Shown: positions 41,577-53,100 of the stretch, one piece after another
Layout: each line of letters starts with the position of its first letter
How positions within the stretch are numbered: the first letter of the stretch is position 1
Assembly: GCA_963210315.1 (NCBI GenBank)
Contig: OY723249.1
Coordinates: forward strand, 2,170,569-2,234,568
Direction: 5' to 3'
From: Rhynchopus euleeides
Taxonomy: Eukaryota; Euglenozoa; Diplonemea; Diplonemida; Diplonemidae
DNA length: 64,000 bases
Notes under the pieces: generated by a model
Database searches by the model: none
The model's input: only the letters and a program-made list of their open reading frames with translations
What the model was told of the DNA's origin: nothing
Program-made: the position numbers and the translations under genes

Positions 41577-44149
41577 ATGTCAGATAGCGGCTCGTTTGAC
41601 GTGCCCAATATCCTGCCATGGAGCCAAGGCCGGTCGCAAGGCCGTCCCCCACCAGCGGAGGAACAGCCAGCCCGTGGCCGTCCCCCACCGTCCGGACGGG
41701 ACGCAACGAGGACTGGACAGGGGTACGAAGCTGACCGGTGCGGATGGCTCTACGTGAAGCGCGAGGCGCGCGGCAGGTCGGAATACCACATTGCCATCGC
41801 TGCACCGAAGAACGACAAATCCAAGGAGGACACGCATTCGCTGTGCGTGTCGTGCGTGGGGCAGCTGCGGCAGCAGGAACAGGACATTCTTTGGTCCAAC
41901 GTCGACCGACACCTGAAGCCCGTGCGCCCCCACACGAAAGTGTACGAGCGGTGGATTCAGGGGAAGCTCAGCTTCGAACGTGCTGCCAACGGCGAGTGGC
42001 AGAAAAAGTTCCCCCTCGCGCGCTGGGAGAACCGTTTCTTCAGGTTCGGCCCCAACGGGCTGCAGTACTCCAGAGCAGAGACGTCGAAAAAGGAGAAAAA
42101 CTCGAAAGTGTACACCCTCGAGACGGAGATCATCAGGGATGTCTCCCCCGAGGAGTTCAAGGTGGTGGCATCGGAGCTGCGGCAGAAAGACTTCTACTAC
42201 CTCGGGTTGCGCTTCAAAGAGAACGGTTATGAGGAAGCCCTCTTGATGCGTCTCAAGGACCGAGAGTACCGCAACGAAGTCATAGAAATTCTAGAAAACT
42301 CGCTGAACCAGCTGAAGCAGGATGAGAAGTGGGCGCACGCATCACAGCCCATCAAGAACAAGGTATGGGTGGAGAGGTGGGGTGGCGTGAGTTTATTATA
42401 TCGTCCCTTGTCGAGGGGCCTTCATCCACACACACCTGCAGAACATCGCTTCCAACTACTTGGCGCGGCTTGCGGAGTACCGCAGGGTGATTGTGGAGAC
42501 ACGTGAGCTGGAGGAAAGGTATGCGGGTGTTGGTGTGGTGTCCGGGTGGATTCCTCAAGGTGCTGTGTGTGTGTGTGGGTGTGGGTGTGGGTTGTGAGGA
42601 AGCAATTTTTGTTGCGGTGAGAGCTCCCTCATCCTCAAATGCCCATCTTGCCCTGTGGGTGCACCTTGCGTTTGTCGTGAAGGCATATGCATCAAACACC
42701 CACCCGTCAACAGTGAGTTGGCTGAGAAGAATGCAGCGGAGCGACAAGCGGCGGCTGCACGTGCGGTATGCTTTGCAGATGTCCCAGTTGGGTCCAGGGG
42801 TCCAGGAGGGTGCGCGTTTGTCTCCACGCACTCTCATGTGACACAGGCCACCGAGCACCACATCCGCACCGCTGATCGAAGCGAGGGTGAGGTTGCCACA
42901 CTTATGAGCCAGATCCGCAACATGACAAAGGGCCTCGAAAAAGAACGGGCAGAAGCTAAGGTATGCCGAGGCACCCTAACAGAATCACCCCACACGCGTG
43001 TTCCACCGCACGAGCGAGTAATTCGACTAAAAAAATGTTCAAAAATTGACGTCACCCATTCCCGTTGCCACACCGCCCCTACCTGCCATGCATTCCGGTG
43101 CACACGACCAGCAGCAACCCTTTTCCGCAAACCCTTTTCTCGTCCGGGGTGTCGTCCGAGTGTCTCGTAGTGCTCTGCCCACGCGCACACTGGGCACACC
43201 CACTCCGGGTGGTCAGCGTGCTTGGCGAAGGAGGCGGCCACGTCTCTGGGGAGCACCCTCATGCAGGAGCGGGTGCAGCGCTTCCGGGCCCGTCGTGTGC
43301 CTGCCTGCAGTCTTCTCTAAAAATCACCTGTATATAGCTGGGGCAGGGTCCCCGTGGTGCCGCGGCTCCCGGACACCGTCCCAGTCCGCCTCGCGGGGCC
43401 GCGACGGGAAGGGCATGCCGAGCAGCCTAAAGATTAAACTGCTCGCTCGATCTGCTCTACTCTGCGGTGTGGCTCGTGGCCTAGATAGAACTGCTTGATC
43501 TGCTTGATCTGCACTGGCGAGTGTCCGACCTGCCATGCATTCCGGTCACTCGACCAGCAAGCACCCTTTTCTCGTGTGTGCGTTTCACAACCTCTTCCCA
43601 TTCCTTCTTAGTGCCGTGTGTCGACAGTGTTCCATTTCCACCCAAATCCGAGTGAAGCAACGCGCGGGAAATCACCTCCCTTCTTCCACTAGAATTGCAC
43701 CAACACCCTCCCACCACTCCCCACCCCACCTGCAGAGAGAGAACCTTGAGGCGCTACAACAGCTTGCCGATGCGAAGCGGAGGCAGGAGGAGAGCGCGAT
43801 GCAGCTGACGGAGGCTGAGGATGCACTTGGCCGTAAGGTGGATAACCTCCAGAACCTCCAGCAGCGCATCGACCGCCTGCGGGGGGAGCGCGACTCGTTT
43901 GTGGACGAGAAGAACAAAATATTTGCGCGATGGCGCAAGATGGAGGAGATGCACGCCTCCGGGGGCCAGCAGGGCAAGCGGTCCGGGTCCCTCCTCGCCT
44001 TCTCCCCGCCCGACAGCCCCTGCCACCCGCTGCGCCTCAGCGTCCTGACGGATGCCGAGGCAAACCGCGTCATCCGCTCCTACACCGCTTCTCCGCAGTC
44101 GACCCTCATCGCACCCTTCACCCCAGCAGCAGCCTCGCCTGATCTCTGA
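41577..44149 (+). CDS. PH-like domain and coiled-coil protein (5 exons)
   Basis: Exons: 41577-42362, 42442-42518, 42714-42765, 42847-42960 and 43736-44149, giving 480 aa. The introns are 79, 195, 81 and 775 nt. Donors are GTATGG then three GTATGC, and every acceptor is CAG. All junctions keep frame and the coiled-coil pattern. Residues 1-50 are Pro/Arg/Gly-rich. Residues about 115-240 look like a pleckstrin-homology fold (WIQGKLSFERAANGEWQKKF, then RWENRFFRFGPNGLQYSRAE) ending in a long helix. Residues about 250-410 are coiled coil, and the tail is Ser/Pro-rich. A PH-like module on a coiled coil suggests a membrane- or cytoskeleton-linked scaffold, but no named family was recognised. The last intron is ten times longer than its neighbours and carries a diverged internal duplication. 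Confidence 0.8.
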
Positions 44150-45383
44150 GACCCCTCTGCGTGCCGCTGCTGCCTAGGGGGTGTGTGCCCGCCTTGCTGC
44201 CAACCAACACCCCGCCACCCCGCCTGCTCCCACACCTTCGTCCCCAAGCCCTCCCCACTGTCGTGGGGGTGTTGGCGGGGAGGCTGGGTGTGTGTCATTG
44301 TGTGTGGGGAGAGGCGATGAGACTTCCCGTTTCCTGTATTGTGATGCTCTGTTGTATCAGTTAGTTCGTCCCCTAGCTTTCCTGGGAGGGGGGGGAGGGG
44401 TGGGGAGGGGAGGGGGCTATCTATAGAAAGCAGTATTGTGGCGTGGCTGTGCCTGTGCCTGTGTCTCCGTTGGGCTGCTGGTGTGTGGCAATGAATGGGG
44501 GGTGGAGGGTGCCTTCTGCTGATGGCAGGCTTTATTTTTCAAGCGGGGTTACTTTGACATGAAAAATTATCCACAGTGCAACACGGAACCCAAGCTAGGG
44601 GGGGGAGAGGAGGTGAAGTGCCGCTGATCCACTTTCAAAACCACTTTGTCAAAAAACAGCTTGAAAAAATGCAGCAGCAGTCTCTCTCGGGTCTTCCTTC
44701 GAGATGATGGCTTGCATTGATCGCTTCCACCGCTTGAAAAAAATGGCCTTCCTGCTCATGCTACAATGGTGGCCTCCTCAACCCGCAAACCCACCGCATT
44801 TCTGGAAAGGGCCCCTTGTTACCCTCCATGCACACACCGCGCTCTGCATTCTCTACGAAAAAGAGTGACGTTGGGGCACTGCGGGTGTCGCCAGCATGCA
44901 ACTCTGTCCCCTTCATGAAGGCCACCAATGCTGCCCACGCTATGCAGGGTGGGGGCCCATGATCATGGCCCCGGCCATAGCTTGTGTACCGTGTTAGGCA
45001 GCTCTGTTCTGCACTTTAGAAAGAGGACCCTCGCTGCCCTGCAATGGGGGGTGGTGGTGGCTGTGGTTGGCATTGCGCTTTGACCCTTCTGCTTCGCCGC
45101 CACTGCCGCCCCCTTCCCCCCAGCTGGGATGTATGGGAGGGTGCCTTCTTAGCAGCATCCCCCACCCGGAGGACAGCATGGTAGACGTGTCAGGCTTTCC
45201 CTGTCCCCCACCCACCCGCCCACCCAACGACCTCATCCCGCCCGCCCTGCGTTTGGCTGTCGAGCTGGGGTGCAACACACCACTGAGAAGACGCATCCCT
45301 TCCAGGAGGGTGGCTTCGCAGCTTGACAGCACACCCCATCCCCACCACCTCCTCCTCCTCCTCCCACATCACGCGATTTCTCA
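44150..45383. other. Intergenic region, no gene seen
   Basis: 1.2 kb. It contains a G run at 44387-44412, a near-perfect palindrome at about 44952-44972 (GGGGCCCATGATC, one bulged base) and a C-rich leader with CTC repeats immediately before the next start. Confidence 0.55.
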
Positions 45384-46159
45384 ATGCTCATGAATTTCAC
45401 GAGAGTGCAGTTCAGCGACACTGAGAAGTCGACGGTGGGGTCCACAACGTGGAAGCGGTGCACCAGAGGTGAGGATGTGCTCCTTGTCGGCGAGGGCGAC
45501 TTCTCATTTGCCCTGGCGCTGTCCTCTCTGATGGACGTGCCGAGGAGGCTGACGGCAACAGACGTGCTCCGCCACTCCAGCACCCTGGACAGCACTGTCG
45601 TATGTGCATGCTCCTGCAGGAGGCTGCACCACCACTGCACAGGAAGCCTTGGGAAGGAAGGGTGTGAAGGTGGCGTTCGGCATTGATGCCACAAAGCTGT
45701 CGTCATGCCTCCGCGACTTGGGCTATGCCCACTACGACGTCGTGGCGTGGAATTTCCCTCACACACGCACCCCGAACTTCCTCTCGAGGTATGCCCGTGC
45801 AGCCTGCAGTGCGACACGCCGCGCGCACTGTTTGCAGCTGCATCCAAGAGCACCACGATGTGCTGAAGCAGTTCGTCACGGAGGCCGCGTCGCTTCTGCG
45901 CAGAGGTGGTGTTGCGATGATCACCGTGAGCGACAGGCGACCGTACACCCTGTGGGAGGTAGACCGGCTGGTATGCAGGCAGGCCCTCCGAGGCTGCAAC
46001 ACCCCCGCATCGCAGGGCAACGGGTGCATGGAGCTGGAGGGGAAGGAGGTCTTCCCTCACGGCGACTTTGCTGGTTATACGCACATCACGACACTGGAGT
46101 CCGCGACGAAGCCATCCCTTTGCTGCCCGCGGACATACGTCTACCGCAAGACTGTCTGA
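45384..46159 (+). CDS. BMT5-like rRNA (uridine-N3) methyltransferase (3 exons)
   Basis: Exons 45384-45599, 45643-45788 and 45838-46159, giving 227 aa. The introns are only 43 and 49 nt (donors GTATGT and GTATGC). Both are required, because each restores the frame to a conserved block. SAM-binding motif I is DVLLVGEGDFSFALAL (about 31-46). The spliced protein then has VKVAFGIDATKL, YDVVAWNFPH and GGVAMITVSDRRPYTLWEVD. This order matches the DUF2431/BMT5 family, which methylates a uridine of large-subunit rRNA in yeast. The segment between the motif I strand and the GIDATKL block is about ten residues shorter than usual, so the first intron's exact borders deserve caution. It is probably nucleolar. 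Confidence 0.82.
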
Positions 46160-46986
46160 TAGCCCGATGGGTCTGCATGATACTGGCCAGGGGTCCTCGC
46201 CCCAGGCCTCCAGGAGTGGTATTGTCTGTAGATCCATCTGCTTCTCAGCGATCCAATTCGCGGCCTAACGTGCACATAGCGCCTTGCGTGTTGCAAAGCT
46301 GTGCTTTGCCAACGCGCCTGCCACTTTCACACCCCTCCCTTGCTTCAGCACGGACACACCACGCCTTGCCTCGCCTTTTGTTTTCCGGTTGCGCCGCGAA
46401 CAAAACACATAACGTCCACCGGCTCCTTCTTCCTGCCCTGCCCCGCCACGCCCAACCTGCGGCCTCCAGGCCTCTGGGCATGCGCTTCAGCGCTGCCCCA
46501 CCACCACCCCCCCGGCCTTCCCCCCGCATCCGCGGCGTGCTTGCCTCTTCTTGTGTTGTCTTCTGCCTTTCCTTTCTCTTTGCCTTGCCCTTCCCAACCG
46601 TATGCCTTCGCCGAAGCATAGCTTCCTGCACATGGGCCGTCCCGCAACCCCCCCCTCACACGGCCGTGCCCTATCACCTCAACGCGACGTGGCTGCTCCA
46701 CCGAACTGAGATGCACCCCACACCCACCCATAACATCGCATTGCGAAACCCCACCCCCACCCCCACCTCCACCTCCACCCACTCCTCCCTTGGTGAAGCG
46801 AACTTGAGCTTCGTGCCACACCCCCCCACATCACACACAGCCCAACACAGAGCGGGGCGGCAGCACCGGAGCGCAGCAGCTAACCCCCCCTGCTCGCCGC
46901 ATTTATCTCATCCTCTGCGGCAACCCCCTGTGGTGCAGCGGGGCCTTCCTCCCCTCCCCGTTCCCCTTTCCCCCCCTGCCCTCACA
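46160..46986. other. Intergenic spacer and pyrimidine-rich leader
   Basis: Strongly C/T-rich on the + strand (for example CACCCCCACCTCCACC near 46752-46781 and CCTTTCCCCCCC near 46965-46977). The long frame that runs through here is a by-product of the base composition. The next gene begins at 46987. Confidence 0.6.
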
Positions 46987-47700
46987 ATGCATCCCGGAGT
47001 GAAATGGGTCGTCGGGGGGTGGACCGCGTTCTTTGCGGAGAACATCATTATGTCTGAGAACAGGATGGAGATCATCGAGGCGATCGGCAAGGAGGGCTAC
47101 TTTGCCACCTACAGCCTGCTCAGCACGCTGTCCGTCGCCTCCATCGCGACGGGGTACTACCGGCATGCTGATAAGGCGAAGAGGCGTTCCTTCCCTCTCC
47201 GTGGGGCGGGCCTGGCACTGCGCATCATGGGCGCCTCTGCCGTCTCCCAGAGCCTCCCCGCGTTGAAGAATTTGTCCGCCTCTGCTGACCCTGCCGAGTA
47301 TGAAGGCATGAAGGCCTTCTGCCCGATGGACCTGAAGTGGGCAAAGAACGCAGAGGGCAAGGAGGTGTATGGGTTCAAGCGCATCACGCGCCACCCCCAG
47401 CTGTGGGGCGCAGCGGTGTACGGGATCGGTGCTGCGGTTGGTTCGGCCTGCCCCGTTACGGCGGCGGCGGCGCTGGGGTTCACGCCGTGTGCCCTTGTCA
47501 TGGGAGCTCACATCGACTCTCGCTATGAGCGTGGCATCGGTGGGACCATGTCTGACGAGGTAAGGGAGACGACCAGCAACATCCCGTTTGTTGCGGCTGC
47601 GATGGGTAAGCAGGATGTTGCTGCTGCGATAGCCGAGTCGAAGCAGACAAACTGCATGGTTGCGGGTCTCCTCGTTGTGGCGAGCTCGCTCAGGGCGTGA
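46987..47700 (+). CDS. NnrU-family membrane protein
   Basis: 237 aa, single exon. There are hydrophobic segments at about 5-20, 38-55, 70-85, 140-160 and 215-235. The family signature is in the second half: RITRHPQLWGAAVYGIGAAV, then IDSRYERGIGG and TTSNIPFVAAAMG, matching NnrU proteins (RHP-x-LW, a D-x-R loop and a TS-x-x-PF end). In bacteria the family is linked to nitrite/nitric oxide reduction. The plastid relative Z-ISO isomerises 15-cis-zeta-carotene with the help of haem. Which activity applies here is unknown. No clear targeting peptide is visible. The long pyrimidine tract before the ATG is typical of this locus. Confidence 0.82.
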   Translation: MHPGVKWVVGGWTAFFAENIIMSENRMEIIEAIGKEGYFATYSLLSTLSVASIATGYYRHADKAKRRSFPLRGAGLALRIMGASAVSQSLPALKNLSASADPAEYEGMKAFCPMDLKWAKNAEGKEVYGFKRITRHPQLWGAAVYGIGAAVGSACPVTAAAALGFTPCALVMGAHIDSRYERGIGGTMSDEVRETTSNIPFVAAAMGKQDVAAAIAESKQTNCMVAGLLVVASSLRA

Positions 47701-48658
47701 TCCGATCCCCCCAGACAAAAAATGAAACAGCTGGGGTGTGTGTGGTGTGTGTGGCACAGAACAGAATGAGTTCGTGTGTGAGGGGGTGTGTGTGCGTGCA
47801 AACCTCGTTGCCCTCAAAGGAGCCAGGCGCCCCTTGTCCTCCCCACCCCCGCCCGACCCTCCCCCACCCCCTGTTCCAACATGCACAGCTGGGAATGATC
47901 TCCCTCCCGCGCACCGTTGCGTGCGTCTCTGTCTCTGCCACGCATGCGACGGGGGTCTCATGCAAAGGAGGGGATCCATGGATTCTGGGAGTTTGCACAA
48001 ATTGGAGCCTGGAGGAGGCCTGGAGGCGGCCTGAGGAGCCTCGAGGTTGCTTTGGAAGGGGCAGCTCTCCTAAGAGGCTTGCCATGATGATGAGAGTGTG
48101 GGGTTTCAAAGGCAAGCGCCCTCCAGAGGTGGCGCGAAGGGAGCTGCTCGGGTGAAGAGGTCGGAAGGTTAGGGTCTGTCCAGCGAGTTAATGCTCCGAG
48201 GGCGAATAATGGGACCTTGTTGAGTGTTGTTGTGGTGTGTGTTGCAAAAGCTGGCCAAGACGGGACGCCCCCGCTGATTAGCCTTACCCTCGCAGGAGCT
48301 GGCGGGTCCATGCAAACTCCTGCCTGCAGTTCCCCCTCCTGACAAATGCTCCCCCTGCCCCCCCCACCCCCCTACCCCCCTACCCCTTGACAATTCTTAG
48401 TAACCCAAACCACCCACCCCCCGCACCGCAATCCTGTTTTCTTCCAACCCTCACGGCTCACCCTGTGCCTTCTTTCCTTCTGAAGGCATGCCTGCCGCAC
48501 GCTTCGGGGTACAGGTGGCGTAGGGCACCCGGCACACCCCCTGCAGCTGTGCGAAGGGGGGCGCAGGAGGGCTTCCGCCATTGCTTCCACAGCCCAGGCC
48601 CGGGGGCCTGGGGGAGTGGGGGTCGGTGCCACCCCCTCCGGCTGCCCGCCCGTAAACA
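47701..48658. other. Intergenic region
   Basis: No gene is seen. It contains a GGAG/GGCC-rich stretch (48004-48048) and a C-rich tract (48345-48385). A self-complementary GCCCGGGGGCC segment lies about 60 nt before the next start. Confidence 0.55.
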
Positions 48659-49801
48659 ATGCAGGGCGTTGTTGCCGTGCGGGATGTGCTGCGCACCGTG
48701 TCGCAGTGGCACGACCAGGCCCCTGTGGAGCAGCACTCCTATGCCGAGGACCCTTCCCGCGTGTCGGAGACGTTGAGCATCGTGCGGGATCACAACAGCA
48801 AGCTGCTGCAGGCCCGCCCACAGGCTCTCATCGGGGCGACCCCGGTGCCCCCGGTATTGCCCGATGCCCGCATGCAGAGCCTGGTCAGCGATGAGGCAGT
48901 GAAGGACGCGCTGCACGACGTCGCGTCAAAACACCATCTCGACATCCGGAAAGACGCGGTGGAGGCGATGCGGAACGGGGTTGCCCAGCATGTCATTGCG
49001 GCGTTCACCGCAACACACTTCGCAGCCTCCTGCCGCTGGAAGGCAGAGACGGGCAAACGCTTCTCCTGGGAGCGACCTTCCAACGGCATGGAGCAACGGT
49101 GCAAAGGCCTCGCCGCGTTGGTGGACTGTGCGGAGCAGTGGTGCGGCGGGGGAGCGGCACCTGCGCTGCAGAGGATCGCCATGCTGGACTCCTCCTGCTT
49201 TGCGGAGGACGTTGCGGCGGAGGAGGGCGGGGGCGGTGGCGGCGCGGCAGCGCCGAAGGGGGGTGCGGCTCTGCAGGCAGGTGAGGCGCACCGCGGCGCA
49301 GAGGGGGGCGGGGCTGAAGATGCGGGTGGATCCCTTCCGTGCGACCCCAAGCATCTCTCGGAGTTCCTGGAGTATCAGTTCCGTGCGGCGGCGTGGCGTG
49401 CGAAGGTTGCGGAGGAGGTGTTTCTCGACACCTGCAGCGGGGATCCGGAGCGGTTTGGCGCCACGGAGGACATGGCGCGTGGGGCGAAGGAGATTATGAT
49501 GTCGCTGACGGAGGAGACGCGCCTCTCGGAGGACAAGCAGCACCCTGTGTGGAACTACATCTACGCCACCCCGCAGCTGCAGGCGCATGCCGATGCGGAG
49601 CGTGCGGAGAATGCGGAGGCGGAGCGCCTCCGTGCCGAGCGGAAGTGGAAGGCGGATGAGATGGAGCAGTCCCGCAAGCGCAGGCTCCGCGACAGCACCA
49701 CGGCGCAGGCACTGGGGGTCAAACGGGGCCTGATCCTCAACCGGGTGCGCATGATGACACCCGGGGATGTTGAGCGTGCGGCGCTCCTGCTGCAGTCGTG
49801 A
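48659..49801 (+). CDS. TAF4-like protein (TFIID subunit 4 C-terminal domain)
   Basis: 380 aa, single exon. Residues about 72-130 (LVSDEAVKDALHDVASKHHL, then IRKDAVEAMRNGVAQHVIAA) have the helical pattern of the TAF4 histone-fold region. In that region a hydrophobic helix is followed by an x-x-DAV-x-x-M segment. A Gly/Ala-rich insert (about 190-220) separates it from the C-terminal part. The C-terminal part is a charged helix (AENAEAERLRAERKWKADEM) followed by TTAQALGVKRG and RVRMMTPGDVERAALL. These resemble the 'ALAAIG...RVNLRDLIF' end of TAF4. TAF4 pairs with TAF12 in TFIID. The similarity is by pattern order and not by high identity. If correct, the basal transcription machinery here is more complete than in trypanosomatids. 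Confidence 0.65.
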   Translation: MQGVVAVRDVLRTVSQWHDQAPVEQHSYAEDPSRVSETLSIVRDHNSKLLQARPQALIGATPVPPVLPDARMQSLVSDEAVKDALHDVASKHHLDIRKDAVEAMRNGVAQHVIAAFTATHFAASCRWKAETGKRFSWERPSNGMEQRCKGLAALVDCAEQWCGGGAAPALQRIAMLDSSCFAEDVAAEEGGGGGGAAAPKGGAALQAGEAHRGAEGGGAEDAGGSLPCDPKHLSEFLEYQFRAAAWRAKVAEEVFLDTCSGDPERFGATEDMARGAKEIMMSLTEETRLSEDKQHPVWNYIYATPQLQAHADAERAENAEAERLRAERKWKADEMEQSRKRRLRDSTTAQALGVKRGLILNRVRMMTPGDVERAALLLQS

Positions 49802-50175
49802 CAGCTGAGCTGGGGGAGCAGGTTGTCGGAAGAACGAACCTTATTATCTGCCTCCCAAACCCCAGACCCCCCACCGCAAACCCCCACCGCAGCCCAGGCC
49901 TTCAGCTTGCTGCCCCCATGTGTTTTTTTTGGGTGCAAAAACGGTAAGGCTGTTGTTTGTGCGCCATATCCCCCATATACCCCGCCCCATCTGCGCGTTG
50001 CTTCCCATCCACGCCACCCATCCCCCAACCCGCACAGGCGATTTCCGCGTCTGCGGTAAATCATTGGGACAGATGGGTCGGGTCAGAGAGAGCGGGAGGT
50101 GTCCGTTTGGCCGGTGATATATTGGAGGCAGGCTTCTGCCCCTAGCTGCCTGTGGAGGCCGCCCCCCACGCAGCG
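49802..50175. other. Intergenic spacer
   Basis: No gene. It is C-rich with repeated CCCCA motifs. The acceptor GCCCCCCACGCAG ends at 50173, two bases before the next ATG. Confidence 0.6.
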
Positions 50176-53100
50176 ATGGACGATGAACGGGAGGAGTATG
50201 AGAGGCAGTTCAAGATTGTGGAGGAGAAGGAGCAGCACCTGTCGCTGATGCTGGCATACCACCACACGGTGAAGGGGCACACCTACCGGAGGCAGCCGGT
50301 GCTTGAGAAATACTATACAGAGATTGAGGATCACAAGGTGAAGCTGCAGCGTTTCCATGAGGATCTGGAGCGGAAGTGCTTTCTGCAGAACAGCGATCTG
50401 CGATTGATCGCGCAGACCAAGGCAGGCCTTGCAAACAACGACGCTGTCGCCAAGGTGGTGATCTCCGTTTGCAACTCGCACCCCATCCTCCGCAGCCTCC
50501 TCTACAACACCACATTCCGCGACTCCAGCACCATCAACTCCCTGCTGAAGAGCACCGCCATATCTCCGGAGCTCAAGTTCGAAATCATCCAGGGCGTCAA
50601 CAGGGATGTCCTCCCCGACCTCACGGAGGTCTTTTTCGCCTATATGGACTCAAGCCTCTTCGAACACACCATCACCTGCCTGGACACGGGCCGTGTTAAC
50701 GTGGACCCGCAGCTCCTGATGTCTGTGTCGAAGTCACGCTGCCTCAAGCTAATCTCGCACTGCCTGACGCGGCGGCACGACCTCAAGGGCTACTTCCTGA
50801 TGGCCTTCCTGACCAGCGCAGCCCTGCAGGATGAGGCGCACGACTCCCCACCCACCACCACCTCCTCAGCCCCAGGCACGCCGCGGGCGGCCCGCGAAGC
50901 TGGCAAGGCGCCTGCCGAGATGTTCCCCTACCGTGCCTGCGGGTTCCTCTTCTTCGAGCCGCACGCCGCCATGCCGGGGAGGTGCCTGGGCCTGCCGCAG
51001 GAGGCAGCACCCTCCCACACCAAGGGACACCACAACCACCACTCACCGACTGTGTCTGCGGCGCGGCCTGCCGTGGCGGCGCAGACCGGAAAGCCCAACA
51101 CCTACGAGCTGGAGGCGGGGTGCTTCACAGGGAGGTACACCTTCCAGGTGACCGCCACATATAGCTACGCCTGCACCCCGGCGGAGGAGCAGTTCTGCGG
51201 CAACTTCTACGTCGGGTGGCGTCTGCGGGGGTGCCCGCAGGGGGCACCCGGGCACGACCCCGACGGGATGTCATGGGGTGTGTCCTTCACAAAGGAGGTG
51301 AAGCCGAACGGGGATATCGTCATCTCCGGGCACAAGTGGTATGCCGGGAGATCCTCGCCCCTCTCGGGCCAGGTGAAGGTGCTCCGTGAGGCGAAGCTGA
51401 CCAGCGACAGGGTGATGAACGTCACCATGCTGCTGGATATGAACCTCCAGATCATGGAGATGTACGTCGAGAGGCAGTATTGGGGGGTCGTCTTCTCCGA
51501 CGTCCCGACGGGGAGCCCCCTGTTCCCCTGCGTCACCCTGCGGCATGTGAAGGGGTGTGCGGGGAAGCCACTCGTCGCGATATCTGACAATCCGGACGAG
51601 ATGCAGCACGGCACCTTCCCGACGCAGAACACACACCTGGAGACGGGAGTCCACCTCTTCGTGGAGCTGGCGAAGGCGCCGCACCTCCTCGCCGTCATCC
51701 CGAAGGCCCTCGAGAAGCACGTCGTGGCGCTGCGGGAATGCCCCGCAGAGTACGCCTGCTTCAACAAGACGGGGAAGGTGCTGAGCCTGCCCCCCATCCA
51801 CTTCTGCCTCTATGTGGGGTACCGCGCCTGCGCCGAGATCATCGCCTGCGGCAGGCTGCTTGTCCCGGATGGGAAGGACTCCCTCGGGATGCTGCCGTCC
51901 ATCCTGGCGGCCAGCAGGGGGCACATGCGTGTGGTGGAGATTCTCCTCTCGCGTGGCGCAGATCTGTGCGCCACATCTGTCACGGGGCTGTCGCTTCTCG
52001 CCGCAGCTATCATCGGAGGTTGCTTCGACACAGCACGTCTGGTGATCAGCGCCATCAAGGCCCTCAGTTCTGATCAACGCGCGCGTGCCATGGGGTATAC
52101 TGTCCCTGCAACGCGCGACAGCATCCTGCTTGTGGCTTTGAAGTGTCAGATGCTGTCGGTGGTGCCCCTCCTCCTCGACCTGGATGCGGACTGCTCTGCG
52201 GTGAACGGCAGAGGCACGTCTGCTCTGACCTACGCCTGCACCAACGTGGAGGCGGCGTGCTGCCGCCAGATCATCGCGTCGCGGCACATCGACAGCGACA
52301 CGGTGAACCACATCGATGCGTCGAAGGGGAAGCACACCGCTCTCCACCACGCCGCCCGCCGCGGCCTGTCGTGTGTGGTTGCGGCCCTGCTGGAGAAAGG
52401 GGCGGATCCCACATCGCGCAACAGCGACGGAGACATCCCCCTCGCCCTGGCCATCAAGACGAAGGACGAGGCCCTCGCCCACACCCTCCTGGCGGTGCTG
52501 CCGGACGACCTCATCGGGTCGCGCGACAGGAAGGGCGACACGCCGCTCATCCTCGCAGCCTCCTGCGGCATCCTCTCCCTCATCGACGCGCTGCTGGCAC
52601 GGCAGAGCCTGGCGAGTCTGCCGACCAACAAGGCGGGGGTCACACCCCTCATGGCAGCCCTGATCAACGAGAACCTGCACTGCGCTGACAGGCTCTGCGC
52701 CGCACCCATGAACCTCAACGCAGCGGATCAGAAGGGGTGGACCGCCCTGTCGCGTGCAGCCTCCATAGGCTGCGTGCCTGTTGTGGAGAAGCTGCTCGAC
52801 CTGGGCGCGGCAGTCACCCTGAAGACGAAGGATGGGAAGTCCCCCCTGACGGTCGCCATCGAGCACCGCCATGAGGAGGCTGCCCTGCGCATCATCGAGT
52901 CGGCGCATGCGCATATCAACGTGAGGGAGAAGGCTGTGGGGAACACCATACACAGCGACTACGCGCTGCACCAAGGCCTACGCAGGGTGTACGAAATTCT
53001 GGTGTCGCTCGGGGCTCCGGCGAACCCAAAGCTCATCCGTGCCCTGTCTGAGAAGAAGCTGAAGAAGAACCTGAAGAGCGCGCAGGCGCAGTCGATGAAT

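Noticed and set aside
45604-46986. A long plus-strand frame continuous with the NnrU gene
   Set aside because: Its first 460 codons are Pro/Thr/His-rich translation of pyrimidine tracts and of the methyltransferase gene in the wrong frame. The real start is the ATG at 46987.
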